From positions 1,583,409-1,647,408 of the forward strand of contig NW_017803910.1 of assembly GCF_001625305.1 (NCBI RefSeq): a stretch of DNA of 64,000 nucleotides, in the 5' to 3' direction. Positions within the stretch are counted from its first letter, which is position 1. Every line of letters starts with the position of its first letter. Of this stretch, positions 13,401 through 24,124 are shown one piece after another. Origin of the DNA: Branchiostoma belcheri. Taxonomy: Eukaryota > Chordata > Leptocardii > Amphioxiformes > Branchiostomatidae. The notes under the pieces were generated by a model. That model had not been told where the DNA came from, made no database searches, and saw only the letters and a list, made by a program, of their open reading frames with translations. Position numbers and translations under genes: made by a program.

Positions 13401-16400
13401 CACCCAGTGATCATGAGACTTGTCACATGGCTTCTCTGAAGTGTGATGTCAACACTGGATCAAATGTATCCATCAAACAATGTCAGCCCCTAGTCTGATG
13501 AAACTGTTCACTCTTGATACATATGTACGTTAATTTTTTCAGTGGTGCTGAAGAAGAGTGATAGATGTCACTTGAAACGTCTGGAAGTAATCTCCGAAGT
13601 ATATCCAGTAGACTAAGTAGAGTTTGATTCGTCTTTGATTATTCACTCTTGTTTCTAACTATTCCACTTTTACTCCAGCCCCAACAACCCCCCCACCCCC
13701 AGGCTGTGATGAGCTGAGTTTTGGCGGGTGGGATCTGGTGTTCCTGCTGGATGGCTCAGGCAGCGTGGGTTCTGTCAACTTCATCAACGTCAAAAACTTC
13801 ACCAAGCTGATCACCGACCTCTTCCCTGTCGGGGAGAATGCCACGAAGGTCGGCTTGGTGCAGTTCAGTGACACCATACAGAAGGAGTTTGATCTGAGGG
13901 ACTACGAAACGAAGGAGGAGGTTCTGTCAGCCATTGACAATATCTCTTACCTCGGCGGAGGGACTTACACTGGAAATGCCATAGACTATGTCAGACAGGT
14001 ACGAGGTCTTGTGTTATGAAGTGTTTCCTCCTTTTGATGCATGTTATGACAATGACAATAAACTATGTGGAAAACTTTTGTAGGTTTGTAACGGTTACCT
14101 TAAAATGTCTAAAAAGTTTATTCTTGTACAGCACTTGAACTTATTAGAAAGTAGAGTTTTGATTCATTTGAGAGTGCTACTGGTAATTCAAGAGTAGAAT
14201 GTGTCTTTGCTCTACACATTATTATTGTGATGCAAAAAGTGCCTTAAAGTTTTTAAAAGGCTTTTATTCATTACCTGTAACAGTATTTCAATGGACAGCA
14301 GGCAAATGTACACGGACAACACACTTTTAATACATTCACCAAACTGATGTTCAAGACAGTAAAGCATCTCCTACACCTAGAAATAGCTTCTTATCCAATT
14401 TACAATTGTTTTGAATAACCTACTCTGTGTTTTATCATCAGGTCAGCTTCAATACTATTAACGGTAACCGTGGAGGCCGCCCCGACACGCTGATCGTTCT
14501 CACGGACGGAGAGTCATTTGACCCCGTGACCTTCGCGTCCCAGTCCGCCCGTGACCAGGGCATCACCATCTTCGCCATCGGCGTCGGCAGCGGGGTGGAT
14601 TACGCCACGCTGGAGGAGATCGCAGGAGATCCTCAGAAGGTCCAGCAGGTCACAGACTTCGCCGACCTGACGTCCGTCAATGTCATCAACTACCTGGAGG
14701 AGTGGCTCTGCAGAGGTAAGGTCAAATTTCATGATGATTGTCTGTTTCAATTGTCCAAGTTGATGTTTCAAAAATCTTTGGATGTGAAACAAACATTTAA
14801 CATACTGATCTTAATTTTATTTCAAGTAAATCTAGAAAAGTGCTGTCAAATTTTATATCTGTTTGAAGATCTTTTTTTTTTATAAATGATTTTTTTCAAA
14901 GCCCTTGAATGCATACCAAACATTATACTGATCTTGATTTGATTTCCAGTGTATCAGATTATGAGCCATGGTCAATGGATTTTCCTTTTTGCTATAAGAA
15001 TATTCAGATTCAAAATGATAAATTTTGGATTAAGTTTAAGTCTCCTCCAACTGGGCTAGCATTTGGGTTTTTAAAGACTAATTTTATACACAGAGTTATA
15101 CTGCTGAAATTTTAACTTCTAATGCTTTTAGTGTACTTTTCTTTTGTGCAACAATACATATTTATTATTATGTCCTTTTGACTCACTGACAGACTATATA
15201 TCTCACAAACAAAGGTGCATACTGTGGAGACCCAGGAGTGCCAGAGAACGGTGTGCGTCGTGGGACATACTTCCAGGGAGGACAGGTGGACTTCGGTTGT
15301 GATGATGGCTACACGCTGTCTGGTTCATCCTCCATCACCTGTCAGCCCGACGGACAGTGGACCAACGTTGTTCCCACCTGTTTGTGTAAGCTGGGTTTTG
15401 TCTTTTCAATTACTTTTATTAAACAAGCATAGAAAGTGCAGCTACATGTACTGTTTCTCTATCTTTGGGAAATAAACCTACTGTAACAGTTTACATGTAC
15501 CCCGGGTAGGCTGCAGGAGCCAGTACAGACATTACAAAACTACAAGATGCTGTCACACAGATGCAATGTCAGTCAGAACTTTGGTAATGTTAAAGATGTT
15601 CTTCTTTCCTGTGTAGTTATCGACAACTGTGACCCCAACCCGTGCCTGAACGGAGCTCAGTGTTTCCAGACGGCTGATTCCTACCGCTGCACCTGTGCAG
15701 CAGGCTACGAGGGAACCAACTGTGAGATCTGTAAGTCCTTCTGGAACTCAGTTCAACATTTCTATAATAATTATTGTAACTAGCTATCTGAGTTACATGT
15801 ATTCTCTATTCTATGGTAGTAATGATTTAGGATAAAACTTCTTAGAATATTAAGAACACTCAGCTCTTAAATGTAATGATAATCCAAGAAAATTCCAAGA
15901 AAATATGAAAATACATCCCATTGTCATAATGACTAAGTCTTACACATGTACATTCTCCCTGTCCCAGACACTGCCTGCACCACTAAAGCCTACGAGATTG
16001 ACCTGGTCTTCCTACTGGACGGCTCTGGCAGTGTCGGATCTTCAGACTTCGACCTGATGAAATCTTTCACCAACCGGATGATAACCAACTTCGACGCGTC
16101 ACCCACGAGCACCAGGGTTGGTGTTGTCCAGTACAGCAGCCAAGGTTCTGCAGCCACGGAATTCCGGCTTAATTCTTACAACAATAAGAATGACGTCATC
16201 GCAGCTGTCAATGCAATTGTCTACCAAAATGGCAACACCTTCACTGGCGAAGCGCTCAACTACGTACGACAGAATTCCTTTTCCGTGGCAAACGGTGGCC
16301 GTGCGGATGCGGCGAACATCCTCGTTGTCATCACTGATGGTGAGTCAGTTGACGGTGTCACCGGCCCAGCGACAGACTTGCTGAGAGAGGGAGTCACGGT

Positions 16401-19400
16401 GTATGCCGTCGGCATCGGCAGTGGCATTCAGACCAGCACCCTGGTGGCCATCGCACAGGATCAGAGTCGAGTACTCCAGGCAAACAGCTTCACCAACCTG
16501 ACCAACTCTGCCCAAGCTCTGCAGGAGTCACTCTGTGATGGTAAATAAGATGTCTCATTATCTCATCTATCTCTTAGTATAATTGTTTGACCATTGGGGT
16601 ACCACATATGATCTGACAACTAGGTTTCTCTACCCTTCTCAGTTTTCTGTTCCTCTCAAAGTTTTACAGTGTCACGTTGGTCCATTTTCTTATATGTATG
16701 CATAATATTTTTAGACTGTCGTATGAATCCTACCTCTATTTTGTTACAAAATATAATTAACAATCTGTGTGTAAGTCTTGTGCATTACAAAATTTATTTC
16801 AGTTAAACTGCATTTTCAAAATAATGCAGAACATGATAATGATGGTAAATATATTTTTGGTTTACATGTAGCTTAATGTTGAGCTCATGTGTAATAATGT
16901 TATTGTGTTATTGCACTTCTTGTATTGTTTGTGTTCCCAGCTAAGTACTGTGGCAGTCCAGGCACCCCTCAGGATGGTTACACCTATGGCCTGCTGTTCG
17001 AGGGCTCAACTGTGACCTACAGCTGTGAGGTGGGCTTTACCCTCAATGGGGCCTCGTCTGCACAATGCATCAACGGAACCTGGGACAACAGCCCGCCTTC
17101 TTGTATACGTGCGTTTGGGTTTGAGTTTATTGGGATCTGCAATCAGCATACATGTATACATACATTGTTTGTACATTGTAGTATCTATTCTTCCTGTGGT
17201 CCTACATTTACATGTATACAGACTATATGCTTTCCAAGTTCTGAGTACATCATAAAAGACTCATGACTAGTGGAAGACATCTACTAGTGATTTTATTCTC
17301 TTTAAATGTAATGTTAAGTTTCCTTTTAGTAAACAAGTCCATCTGTCAACTTGAAAGATGCTTGCAGCCAATATCAGAGATCACTATTCACTTTTGCTAC
17401 TAGAGATTGCAAGATTGTAGCTTTATTTTCACTACATGTATTGCTTAATCAAGTTGACTTGAATGTAAATGCATGATAATCTGTTACCTTCCAGCTCCAG
17501 ACCCCTGTTTGGCCGACCCATGTTACAACGGTGGGACCTGTGTCCGTACTGGACTAACAACAGACTTCACCTGTACATGTCCGAGTGATTACACTGGCGA
17601 CACATGTCAATCATGTAAGTTGACATGAAGAGTTTACTCAATAAACATTATCTGCTTTTATTGTAACTTTGTAATTGTGCAGATTTGTATTTTTTTCCTA
17701 CTTTTCAAGCTATGGGACAGAGAGAGTGAATGAGTGAGGAAGTCAAAGATTGATACTAGTGATACATAATATTTTTCAGATACGGCCTGCCAAGGGAGGA
17801 GTTTAGATTTTGACCTGGCCCTGCTACTGGACGGTTCAGGGAGTGTTGGAGCCGACAACTTCAATCTGGTGAAGCAGTTTGCCAAGCGCTTAGTGGACAA
17901 CTTTGACATCTCCCAGACAGATACCAAGGTTGGGGTAGTACAGTATAGCAGCTCCAGCAATGTGGAATTCTACCTGAACGCCTTCTCTGCCAAACAGCCT
18001 GTCCTTGATGCCATTGATGCCATAACATACCAACAAGGTGGTACCAACACTGGTGCTGCTATCACCTACACTGTGCAAGAAATCTTCGCTTCTGCTAACG
18101 GGGCTCGAGCAAACTACCCAGATGTCCTTGTCGTTGTGACCGATGGGGAGTCATCGGATGACGTGGCCGCTCCGGCGCTGACCGCGAGAAACGCGGGCAC
18201 CCTGATCTACGCGGTGGGAGTGGGGAACGGAGTGAACCAGGCAACTCTTCTGGAGATCGCAGGGGACGCCTCGCAGGTGCTGCAGGCTGCGGACTTTGCC
18301 GGTTTGACAACCGTCGTGCAAACCCTGCAGCAGAACCTTTGTGATGGTAAGAGACTCTGTCATGAAAGTTCATCTGTTCTCACCTAGAGCACTTCTCTGA
18401 ACCATGAGTGGTTCTAGATGCATTTAATGATTGGCATATACAATATAATGTATTTGTCTGCAGGAATGCTTTTGTCACAAAAGGAGGAATTTGATGATAG
18501 ATGATCAATGTTTATATGTTAGCTTTGTTCATTTCTTGTAAGAATCTAACACTATTTTTTATGTTTGATGTTAAACTTGAATTCAAAGCATGCAGAAGAA
18601 ATGAAACGTCATCTGAAGATTTGCCTGACTCAACTATTCACATATTTTCAAATGTACAAAATTTCTTAACTTCACACAATTTTTGCTGTTGTCTTTTCCC
18701 TTGCAAGCTCCTTGTGATGGTGCTGACGGAACAAATGGTAACACTTCTAAGTAATGATTATGCACATGTTGGTGAAGTAATAAGGGGTCTTCAATGGTGA
18801 AGGAAAATAATTCTGGCCACTTAGGATATGTTTAACGTTAACTGCACTTGAGATCAGCTTCTGTAAGGAAATGTATTGTTTGTCATTGATATTAATCACA
18901 ATATATAACATAAGTTTCTTAAGCTTGCATGTTCTTACATACACTATGCTATGTTTCTCAGCTGCATATTGCGGTGACCCTGGAGCACCAGTAAATGGCA
19001 ACAGGGTTGGAAGCTACTTTGCGGGCAACGTGGTCACCTTTTCCTGCAATCCCGGCTTCTCTGTCCAGGGGAGTGTCACGGCCACTTGTCAGAGCAGTGG
19101 ACAGTGGAGTTCAGCTGTGCCCACATGTGTTGGTGAGTCGGAACAAAACAAGACTGAGGCAAATCGTAAATAATTTCATCATGCTGGTGAATGATTGACT
19201 AGTTAATTCTTTTATTCCCAACCGTTTGTTTTACATGAGCTGATGTTTCAATGACCATCTGTCATTTTCTTCAGGGCTTTGTGACAAAAAAACTTCACTA
19301 TTCATGATTGAGACATAAGTTGCCAAACGTCTCTAGAGTAACCACTCAAATAATGTGTAAATACACAGAAGAGAGGTAACCACAGTACTGTATAGACAGT

Positions 19401-22400
19401 CTGAGAATTCTTGCTGCTTGGGTCAATGGGGGAAAATCATCTAAGGGACTGCCAGATTGCTACACATGGAAGTACTGCACAAATGTCTGTAGATTGTTGT
19501 CATTAGCTCTTTATTGTTTTCTCCTGTTTGCCAACAGCTAACGACCCATGCCTGGCGACCCCGTGTCAGAACGGAGCGACATGCGCCCAGGTGGGCAGCA
19601 CCACCCAGTACACCTGTACCTGTCCTCAGGGATACACAGGAAACAACTGTCAAGTCTGTAAGTAACAAAAAATGTTAACATTCTTATTTTTTTATTTTTT
19701 TTCGTAATTTTTACTCTTTATGTGGTTATAAACAGGCAACATTGAGTCAAAAGTTAATGACCTACATTTCTAAATTTTGTACTTACAATGTACCAGTATA
19801 TGATTGTGTTACTGCTGACAATGCGGTCCCAATTGTGACACACATGCATGTAGATATATTGTTACTGTAACAATAATAGTGAGTTATGCAGTTCCAAAAT
19901 GTAAAGTGTTATATACTAAGTATATATGTTGTTGGTCTGCTAGAGAGTACAGTTTGCTAGCAGACCAACTTCCCCGATGTTATCTCTCTATTTAGTCAAT
20001 TTCTACTGTTTCCAGCCACTTCCTCAAGCCTCGTAGAGGCTAGAGAACATGAAGCTTTTTTGATTTTCTTCAACAGTACCAAGCTAATACGGTCCCAAGT
20101 GTAAGGTTTTTGTCTCCTTTTTCTTCCCAGTTTCAGCCTGCACTGACAGGTCCCTTGATGTTGACCTTGTTCTCCTGTTGGACGGATCTGGCAGTGTCGG
20201 TTCTGAGAACTTCAACCTCCTCAAGGCCTTCACACAGAACATCGTGGGGAACTTTGACGTAGCTGTCAACAACACAAGGGTTGGAGTGGTCCAGTACAGC
20301 GACTTTAACAAGTAGGTTGTTCTTGTATAATTATGCTAATGTGCTATATTATTCTGCATTATGCTTGTCAAAGATAGCAGAAGCTATCTATACATGTAGT
20401 TATAAGGATATAGGTTATAGAATTGCTGAGAAATTTGATAAATGAATTAAAATGTTAAGTAACATAAAAGGGCCGCCATATCGATCTTTTCTTCTTGATG
20501 GATTTGTTTTTAATGGTGAACAATGTTTGATCAAAATGTAATTAAACTCAATCAGATGATGATAGAATAATCTTAATGCTCTGTGTGAGCTATTTGGATT
20601 TCTCTGCAGTACACAGTTAGCACTAGAAGTGGGTAAAGATTGTAGTATTATAATATTATTATTGTCCTTTTCAGCATTGAATTCAACCTGAATGAGTATG
20701 CAACAGAGGCAGAAGTCCTGGCAGCCATCGGTGCCATTACGTACCAGCGCGGCGGAACCTTCACCGGAGCAGCCATCGACTTTGTCCGACAGGACGTGTT
20801 CACCACCGCCGCCGGTAACCGTGCCGACAAACCGGACGTCCTCATCGTCCTCACAGATGGAGAGTCGTCGGATTCCGTGGCAGGGCCGGCACAGAATACC
20901 CTGAATGCTGGCATTACGATCTACGCCGTTGGGATTGGTAGCGGTGTGAATGCAGACACCCTACAGGAGATCGCGGGCGACCCCGGCAGGGTGCTGCAGG
21001 CAGCCAACTTCCAGGGCCTTGCAGACGTCACCAATCAGCTGCAGGAGGCACTCTGTACAAGTGAGAAGCAGGAAACTTTGATACACATATTTACACGTGC
21101 CTGTAAAGCCTGTGTTATGCTAAAGGCAACTATACTGGCTCAGACAAAATGAACACAGAATCTACACTTAAAGGTCTTGCTCTCTTCAGGCTCAGCCATT
21201 CAAAGCACCATCACAGTGGTAGCCTAGAAGCATCTATCTTGTGGCGTAGTATTACAGATAGTATTACACAGAGGAGTCAACAAATGAATGAATGAATGGA
21301 CATGGTACATGTATCTTCTTCTCAATCTTTTCTTTTTGTATATTTTTATTGAGCTCTCACTGAGCATTAGCAGCCAGACTGCCAAGACAGAACGCTGTCA
21401 GAGTTTTGTGCTGAGCAAAGAATCAACTTCTGTCTGTCTCTAATCATAACTATAGCATCTGGAAGATTGTTCCATAGTCTTCTGTATAATATCTTGTGAA
21501 TGTCTATTGTCCTGTCATGTTGTCCTTATACTAGCTGCCTATTGTGGAGACCCCGGCGCACCTGTCAACGGAAACCGTGCGGGGATCTTCTTCGAGGGGG
21601 GCGTCCTGCAGTTTACGTGCGACCCTGGGTACGAGCTGGTTGGGGAGGGGTCTGCCACGTGCCAGGCTAGCGGGGAGTGGTCCAACCCTGTCCCAGCATG
21701 TACCCCCGGGGCACCCACCGTACCCACCAGTCAGGGATACCCACTTCTCGTCCTTGATACCACTGCTGACACGGTCAGTCAAGTTATGGTTTCTACCCTT
21801 TTCTTCATCATGCTATAGCCTACATAGATGTATATGACCGAGGAGTAGATACAAAAAAAGGGAGGCTCAAAATCCCTTCTAACTTAAGTATGAACAAGAA
21901 TACCTTGCACAAATGGTTTGCAGTAAAAGTAGACCAGAACATTACTTCTGTATTGATTTTTACCTACACTTACAATGACAAGTACATAAATGGTATGTGT
22001 GAATGTGTTGTTCAACATTCTTAATTCAAAATTAAATCTAGCATCAATAGTGATAACAACACTTCAATTTTTATGATAGATTCCATCATTTGAATGTCAT
22101 GTTTTCTGTTCTCTTTGTTAGTTTGACCAAGCTGCCTTCCGTGCTGCCATTGCTGCGTACGCCAACACTTACTGTACCACAGCCGGGAACTGTGCTGCAG
22201 GCACGGGCCTGGACTTTACGTGAGTTTTACATTCTCAACAAATTGTGTTTTCCTCCTTTTTTTATTATAATGAACTCTGACATGGTGGTAACTTACTGGT
22301 AAGTGGTACATGTGTATATAGTGCTGCATACCGGTTCACTGGACTTGGATCCAGACTTGTAAGAATGTTTAGGTTCAAGTCAAAAAACCTAAAACTCAAG

Positions 22401-24092
22401 AACCGAGTCCAGACTTATTACCATAAAAGATCATTTCACATACCCCTTTTCTTTCCAAACCACCTGAAACCTTCCGTAGAGTGCAAAATCTTTGCTGCAA
22501 AATGAAGAAAACATTGCCATTGGGCATCGTCAAGTACCGGCCTCCATGTTATGTGGCCAAAGTTTCACCCAGACAACATTACAAGGCTGCCAACATGCAA
22601 TTTTGTATATGCCATGGGTTTAGGTCCGGACTTGTAAGTCCGGAACTGAACCTAAACCTCTGGACTTGAATCCGGACCTGAACCTAAAATTGGGTTTAGG
22701 TATGCATCACTATGTGTATACAGTCAAACCTGCCCAAGTCATCACCAGGCCAAAAGACTCTTTTCCTCCATCCACTTGGATTGTTGGACAAGTTTGACTG
22801 TACAATGTATTTGAAATGTTATGCCTTATATAACCAAGTTTATTTATCTTCCCAGGGCTGATGATGTTGCAGTCCTCTCAGCAGAACCTGCCGTTGATGG
22901 TGGCTTGACTGTGACATTTGTGGTTCAGAATGCCAACGGTGCCTCCATGTTAACAGACGATGAGCTGAGTGCCATGCTCACACAGTATGAAGCTGCGATC
23001 GAGGCACAAGGGAGCTTCCAATACTCCATGGGTGATCAGGCAACCACTATCACACCCACTGTCATAGCTGAGGGCAGGAGTGCAGGACTGGATCAGGTGG
23101 GTACAGAAAAATGGAGGCTTTTAGATGATAATAGAAGAAGAACTTTTAGGAAGTTAAGTGCAAGACAATTGTAACAGATGTAATGTATGGCAACTTGTAT
23201 AGAGGTTGAGCTATTGTTATTTTCTAACCATTCTGAGAGACTAATCTACTTTAAATTTAATGATTAACAGTGATGAACGCTCATAGAGAGAATGGAGTAG
23301 ATTAAACAAGTAAAGTTTCACAATTTACTGTATTTTACCTTGTAACGTGAAATACTCAATGTTTGAACAACAATTCAAAACACTTGAATCAAAGATGTAG
23401 CTCACTATAACTGGGATGAGAACATTTTTGACACTTTTGTATCTTTGTTTACCCTCAGACGGAGTTGGTCATCATCATCGTGGCTTCTGTGTTTGCCTTT
23501 GTCTGTATTGTCATTTCAGCCTACGCCATATTCAGGTCTTTTGGCCAACAGTAAGTATACTGAGTACTAAGCTTACAGGTTGATTGCTAAATGTATTTCA
23601 TGTAATGATAGTCTTTGCAACTTCTTTTGATTTGTGTTCTTAGTTCTTTTGATTGTCACTACATGTAAATATAATACACTTAATACAGGAAAAGAATTTG
23701 TTAAACTTTACAGATTACAATTTTTTGTTTTGATTTTTTTTACAAGAAAATGCAAAACAAAAGAATCACTTTTATTGTTAAACTCTGAAAATTTACAACT
23801 TTGGTTTCATCCCTCATTTAATTTTGTCACCACTTCTCTTTATATATTGTGACGTATTCAATGTTACATACTAGAAGATGTTGTCTAAAAATTTCTTCTC
23901 TTTTAACCATATAGGAAGGGCAAGGTTAAGCTAAACGAGCCTGCGAAAGAGGACGTGTACAGCAGTGTGATAAAGAACCGAGCTAGCTCAGCATATGACT
24001 CAGAGAACGGCCACGAGAACACGGCATTCATGGAGATGAACGGTGATGGTGCGGATGCAAGGCCTCCGAAAGACTCCGTAACGCAGTTATAG
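335..24092 (+). CDS. Multi-domain vWA/CCP/EGF transmembrane protein (3' part of gene)
   Basis: Visible exons join in one frame to encode nine vWA domains, nine CCP/sushi domains and six EGF domains, then a SEA-like region, one membrane helix and a short tail. The 5' end lies left of the window, since the first visible exon (335-367) is a Thr/Pro linker. Every vWA keeps the MIDAS loop (DGSAS in the first, DGSGS in the rest), so divalent-cation-dependent ligand binding is plausible. CCP exons begin with YCGDPG-like residues and carry the four-Cys pattern; EGF exons carry six Cys. Nearly all exons are phase 1-1. This architecture is known from extracellular adhesion or matrix proteins and from lancelet-expanded immune-like mosaics; I infer a cell-surface adhesion or recognition role. 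It is not a collagen, as no Gly-X-Y repeat is seen. The stop is TAG at 24090-24092. I do not recognise a specific named gene. Confidence 0.88.
1094..2220 (+). mobile_element. 5'-truncated RTE-type LINE
   Basis: The insertion lies in the intron of vWA1 and is flanked by a perfect 13-bp target duplication ACTTGTTCTCATT (1081-1093 and 2221-2233). It carries the 3' part of a reverse transcriptase with [23 protein letters not shown] and the catalytic FADD box ([10 protein letters not shown]), then the C-terminal region ([18 protein letters not shown]), and ends at about 2206. The 3' end is a TGATGA microsatellite, typical of RTE-clade LINEs. The reading frame is open for about 357 codons, so the copy is probably young, but it lacks the 5' end with the endonuclease. 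It sits in the same strand sense as the host gene. Confidence 0.88.
4943..7054 (+). CDS. Module 2: vWA2, linker, CCP2, Thr/Pro linker (no EGF)
   Basis: Exons: vWA2 4943-5156 and 5525-5877; 24-nt linker 6117-6140; CCP2 6482-6649; Thr/Pro-rich linker 7013-7054. The vWA2 intron is phase 2, splitting the codon between FHT and PDVLNAIS. Here the micro-exon linker precedes the CCP instead of following it, and the EGF exon present in most modules is absent. Its place is taken by a 14-codon Thr/Pro linker, which is likely O-glycosylated. Intron 5157-5524 shows nothing notable; intron 6141-6481 holds a short CA repeat. Confidence 0.85.
6281..6302. repeat. CA microsatellite
   Basis: A run of CA dinucleotides in the intron between the linker and CCP2. 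The equivalent place in the duplicated module (about 8966) has a GA run instead. Confidence 0.8.
7150..7280. repeat. Dispersed repeat, copy 1 (pair with 13340-13460)
   Basis: Both introns share TTTTGACCAGTCACTCTG, GAGACTTGTCA and GGCTTCTCTGAAGTGTGA in the same order and spacing. The two introns follow modules that lack an EGF exon, so this may be inherited with a module duplication rather than be a transposon. Confidence 0.6.
7380..9436 (+). CDS. Module 3: vWA3 (single exon), CCP3, linker, EGF2
   Basis: Exons: vWA3 7380-7943 without internal intron; CCP3 8305-8475; 24-nt linker 8809-8832; EGF2 9329-9436. The stretch around the linker (about 8775-9020) closely matches about 6080-6345 in module 2, including intron sequence on both sides, so part of these modules arose by a recent tandem duplication. 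Intron 8833-9328 contains a degenerate 15-bp tandem repeat. The vWA has the DGSGS MIDAS motif and the TDG loop. Confidence 0.87.
9058..9270. repeat. Degenerate 15-bp tandem repeat
   Basis: Units such as AGCAATGGTGTAAGA and TGCAGCTATGGTGTG repeat through the intron before EGF2. An open frame across it ([10 protein letters not shown]) only reflects the period of five codons. Confidence 0.7.
9939..11623 (+). CDS. Module 4: vWA4 (single exon), CCP4, EGF3
   Basis: Exons: vWA4 9939-10505, uninterrupted; CCP4 10876-11046; EGF3 11504-11623. The vWA has DGSGS at MIDAS, followed by the GGGTYTG and ATDGESS loops. CCP4 opens [15 protein letters not shown]3 has six cysteines with the CLNGGTC and CPEGYHG motifs typical of EGF repeats. 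All exons start and end in phase 1. Introns 9437-9938, 10506-10875 and 11047-11503 show no recognisable element. Confidence 0.88.
11825..13329 (+). CDS. Module 5: vWA5 (two exons), CCP5 (no EGF)
   Basis: Exons: vWA5 11825-12138 and 12541-12793; CCP5 13159-13329. The intron in vWA5 is phase 0, after VRQNVFIS, a position shared with no other vWA in the gene; it contains a TG microsatellite near 12256. No EGF exon follows, and the next exon starts directly with a short Thr/Pro linker fused to vWA6. Intron 13330-13678 carries a dispersed repeat also found near 7166. Confidence 0.86.
12256..12278. repeat. TG microsatellite
   Basis: TG dinucleotide run within the intron that interrupts vWA5. Confidence 0.8.
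13340..13460. repeat. Dispersed repeat, copy 2 (pair with 7150-7280)
   Basis: Second copy of the repeat described at 7150, in the intron after CCP5. A further repeat-like stretch with AGATGTCACTTGAAACGTC follows at about 13541-13640; it looks like a dispersed element but its limits are unclear. Confidence 0.55.
13679..15730 (+). CDS. Module 6: linker plus vWA6 (two exons), CCP6, EGF4
   Basis: Exons: linker and vWA6 13679-13998 and 14442-14715; CCP6 15215-15385; EGF4 15617-15730. A PTTPPPPG linker is fused to the start of the vWA exon, which is unlike the other modules. The vWA6 intron is phase 0 right after the VRQ triplet, with CAGGT at both exon-intron junctions, a few codons upstream of the vWA5 intron. 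The second half reads LTDGESFDP rather than the usual TDGESSD. Confidence 0.86.
15968..17614 (+). CDS. Module 7: vWA7 (single exon), CCP7, EGF5
   Basis: Exons: vWA7 15968-16540, uninterrupted; CCP7 16941-17108; EGF5 17495-17614. vWA7 has a slightly longer loop after VQYSS (QGSAATE) than its sisters. EGF5 and EGF6 share the spacing DPCL-x-PC-x-NG, suggesting recent duplication of modules 7 and 8. Introns 16541-16940 and 17109-17494 contain no recognisable element. Confidence 0.87.
17780..19657 (+). CDS. Module 8: vWA8 (single exon), CCP8, EGF6
   Basis: Exons: vWA8 17780-18346, uninterrupted; CCP8 18962-19132; EGF6 19538-19657. The MIDAS strand reads ALLLDGSGS, also seen as [10 protein letters not shown] in vWA9, while modules 1-7 have VFLLDG-like residues. 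The 615-bp intron 18347-18961 and intron 19133-19537 show nothing recognisable beyond AT-rich sequence. Confidence 0.87.
19931..19969. other. Short perfect hairpin
   Basis: GTTGGTCTGCTAG at 19931-19943 pairs perfectly with CTAGCAGACCAAC at 19957-19969 across a 13-nt loop, in the intron before vWA9. It is too short for a typical microRNA precursor by itself. Confidence 0.5.
20131..21773 (+). CDS. Module 9: vWA9 (two exons), CCP9 and juxtadomain linker
   Basis: Exons: vWA9 20131-20311 and 20675-21060; CCP9 plus linker 21535-21773. The vWA9 intron is phase 2, between DFN and IEFNLN, a further unique position. The CCP9 exon is longer than the others: after the last CCP cysteine it continues through a Pro/Thr-rich linker and the first strand of the membrane-proximal domain, ending in phase 0. 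From here on the phase 1-1 pattern stops, marking the boundary between the shuffled array and the ancestral C-terminal part. Confidence 0.86.
22122..23096 (+). CDS. Membrane-proximal SEA-like domain exons
   Basis: Exons 22122-22219 and 22856-23096 encode about 110 residues just outside the membrane, with a conserved-looking FRAAIAAYA helix, a close Cys pair (YCTTAGNC) and alternating strands. The position, the length and the mix of helices and strands resemble SEA or SEA-like ferredoxin-fold domains that sit beside the membrane in mosaic receptors. I see no GSVVV-type autoproteolysis site, so the SEA assignment is tentative. The intron between the two exons carries a hAT MITE. Confidence 0.6.
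22319..22712. mobile_element. Non-autonomous hAT element
   Basis: Terminal inverted repeats TAGTGCTGCATACC and (as reverse complement) TAGTGATGCATACC bound a 394-bp element. A perfect 8-bp target duplication TGTGTATA (22311-22318 and 22713-22720) is the hAT hallmark. Inside are repeated GGACTTG and CCTAAACC words. It sits in the intron within the SEA-like domain. Confidence 0.85.
23459..24092 (+). CDS. Transmembrane helix and cytoplasmic tail exons
   Basis: Exon 23459-23550 encodes a run of about 22 hydrophobic residues (from ELVIIIVAS to SAYAIF), which is a single-pass membrane helix. Exon 23915-24092 encodes a basic stop-transfer stretch (KGKVK) and an acidic tail of about 55 residues. The tail holds two tyrosines in possible phosphorylation contexts (EDVYSSV and SAYDSE), then the C-terminus SVTQL with a T-x-L class I PDZ-ligand pattern. 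This makes the protein type I with the vWA/CCP/EGF array outside the cell. Confidence 0.82.
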
Positions 24093-24124
24093 GGTTCACT
24101 AACTTGATTTATTGTACACCTTAA

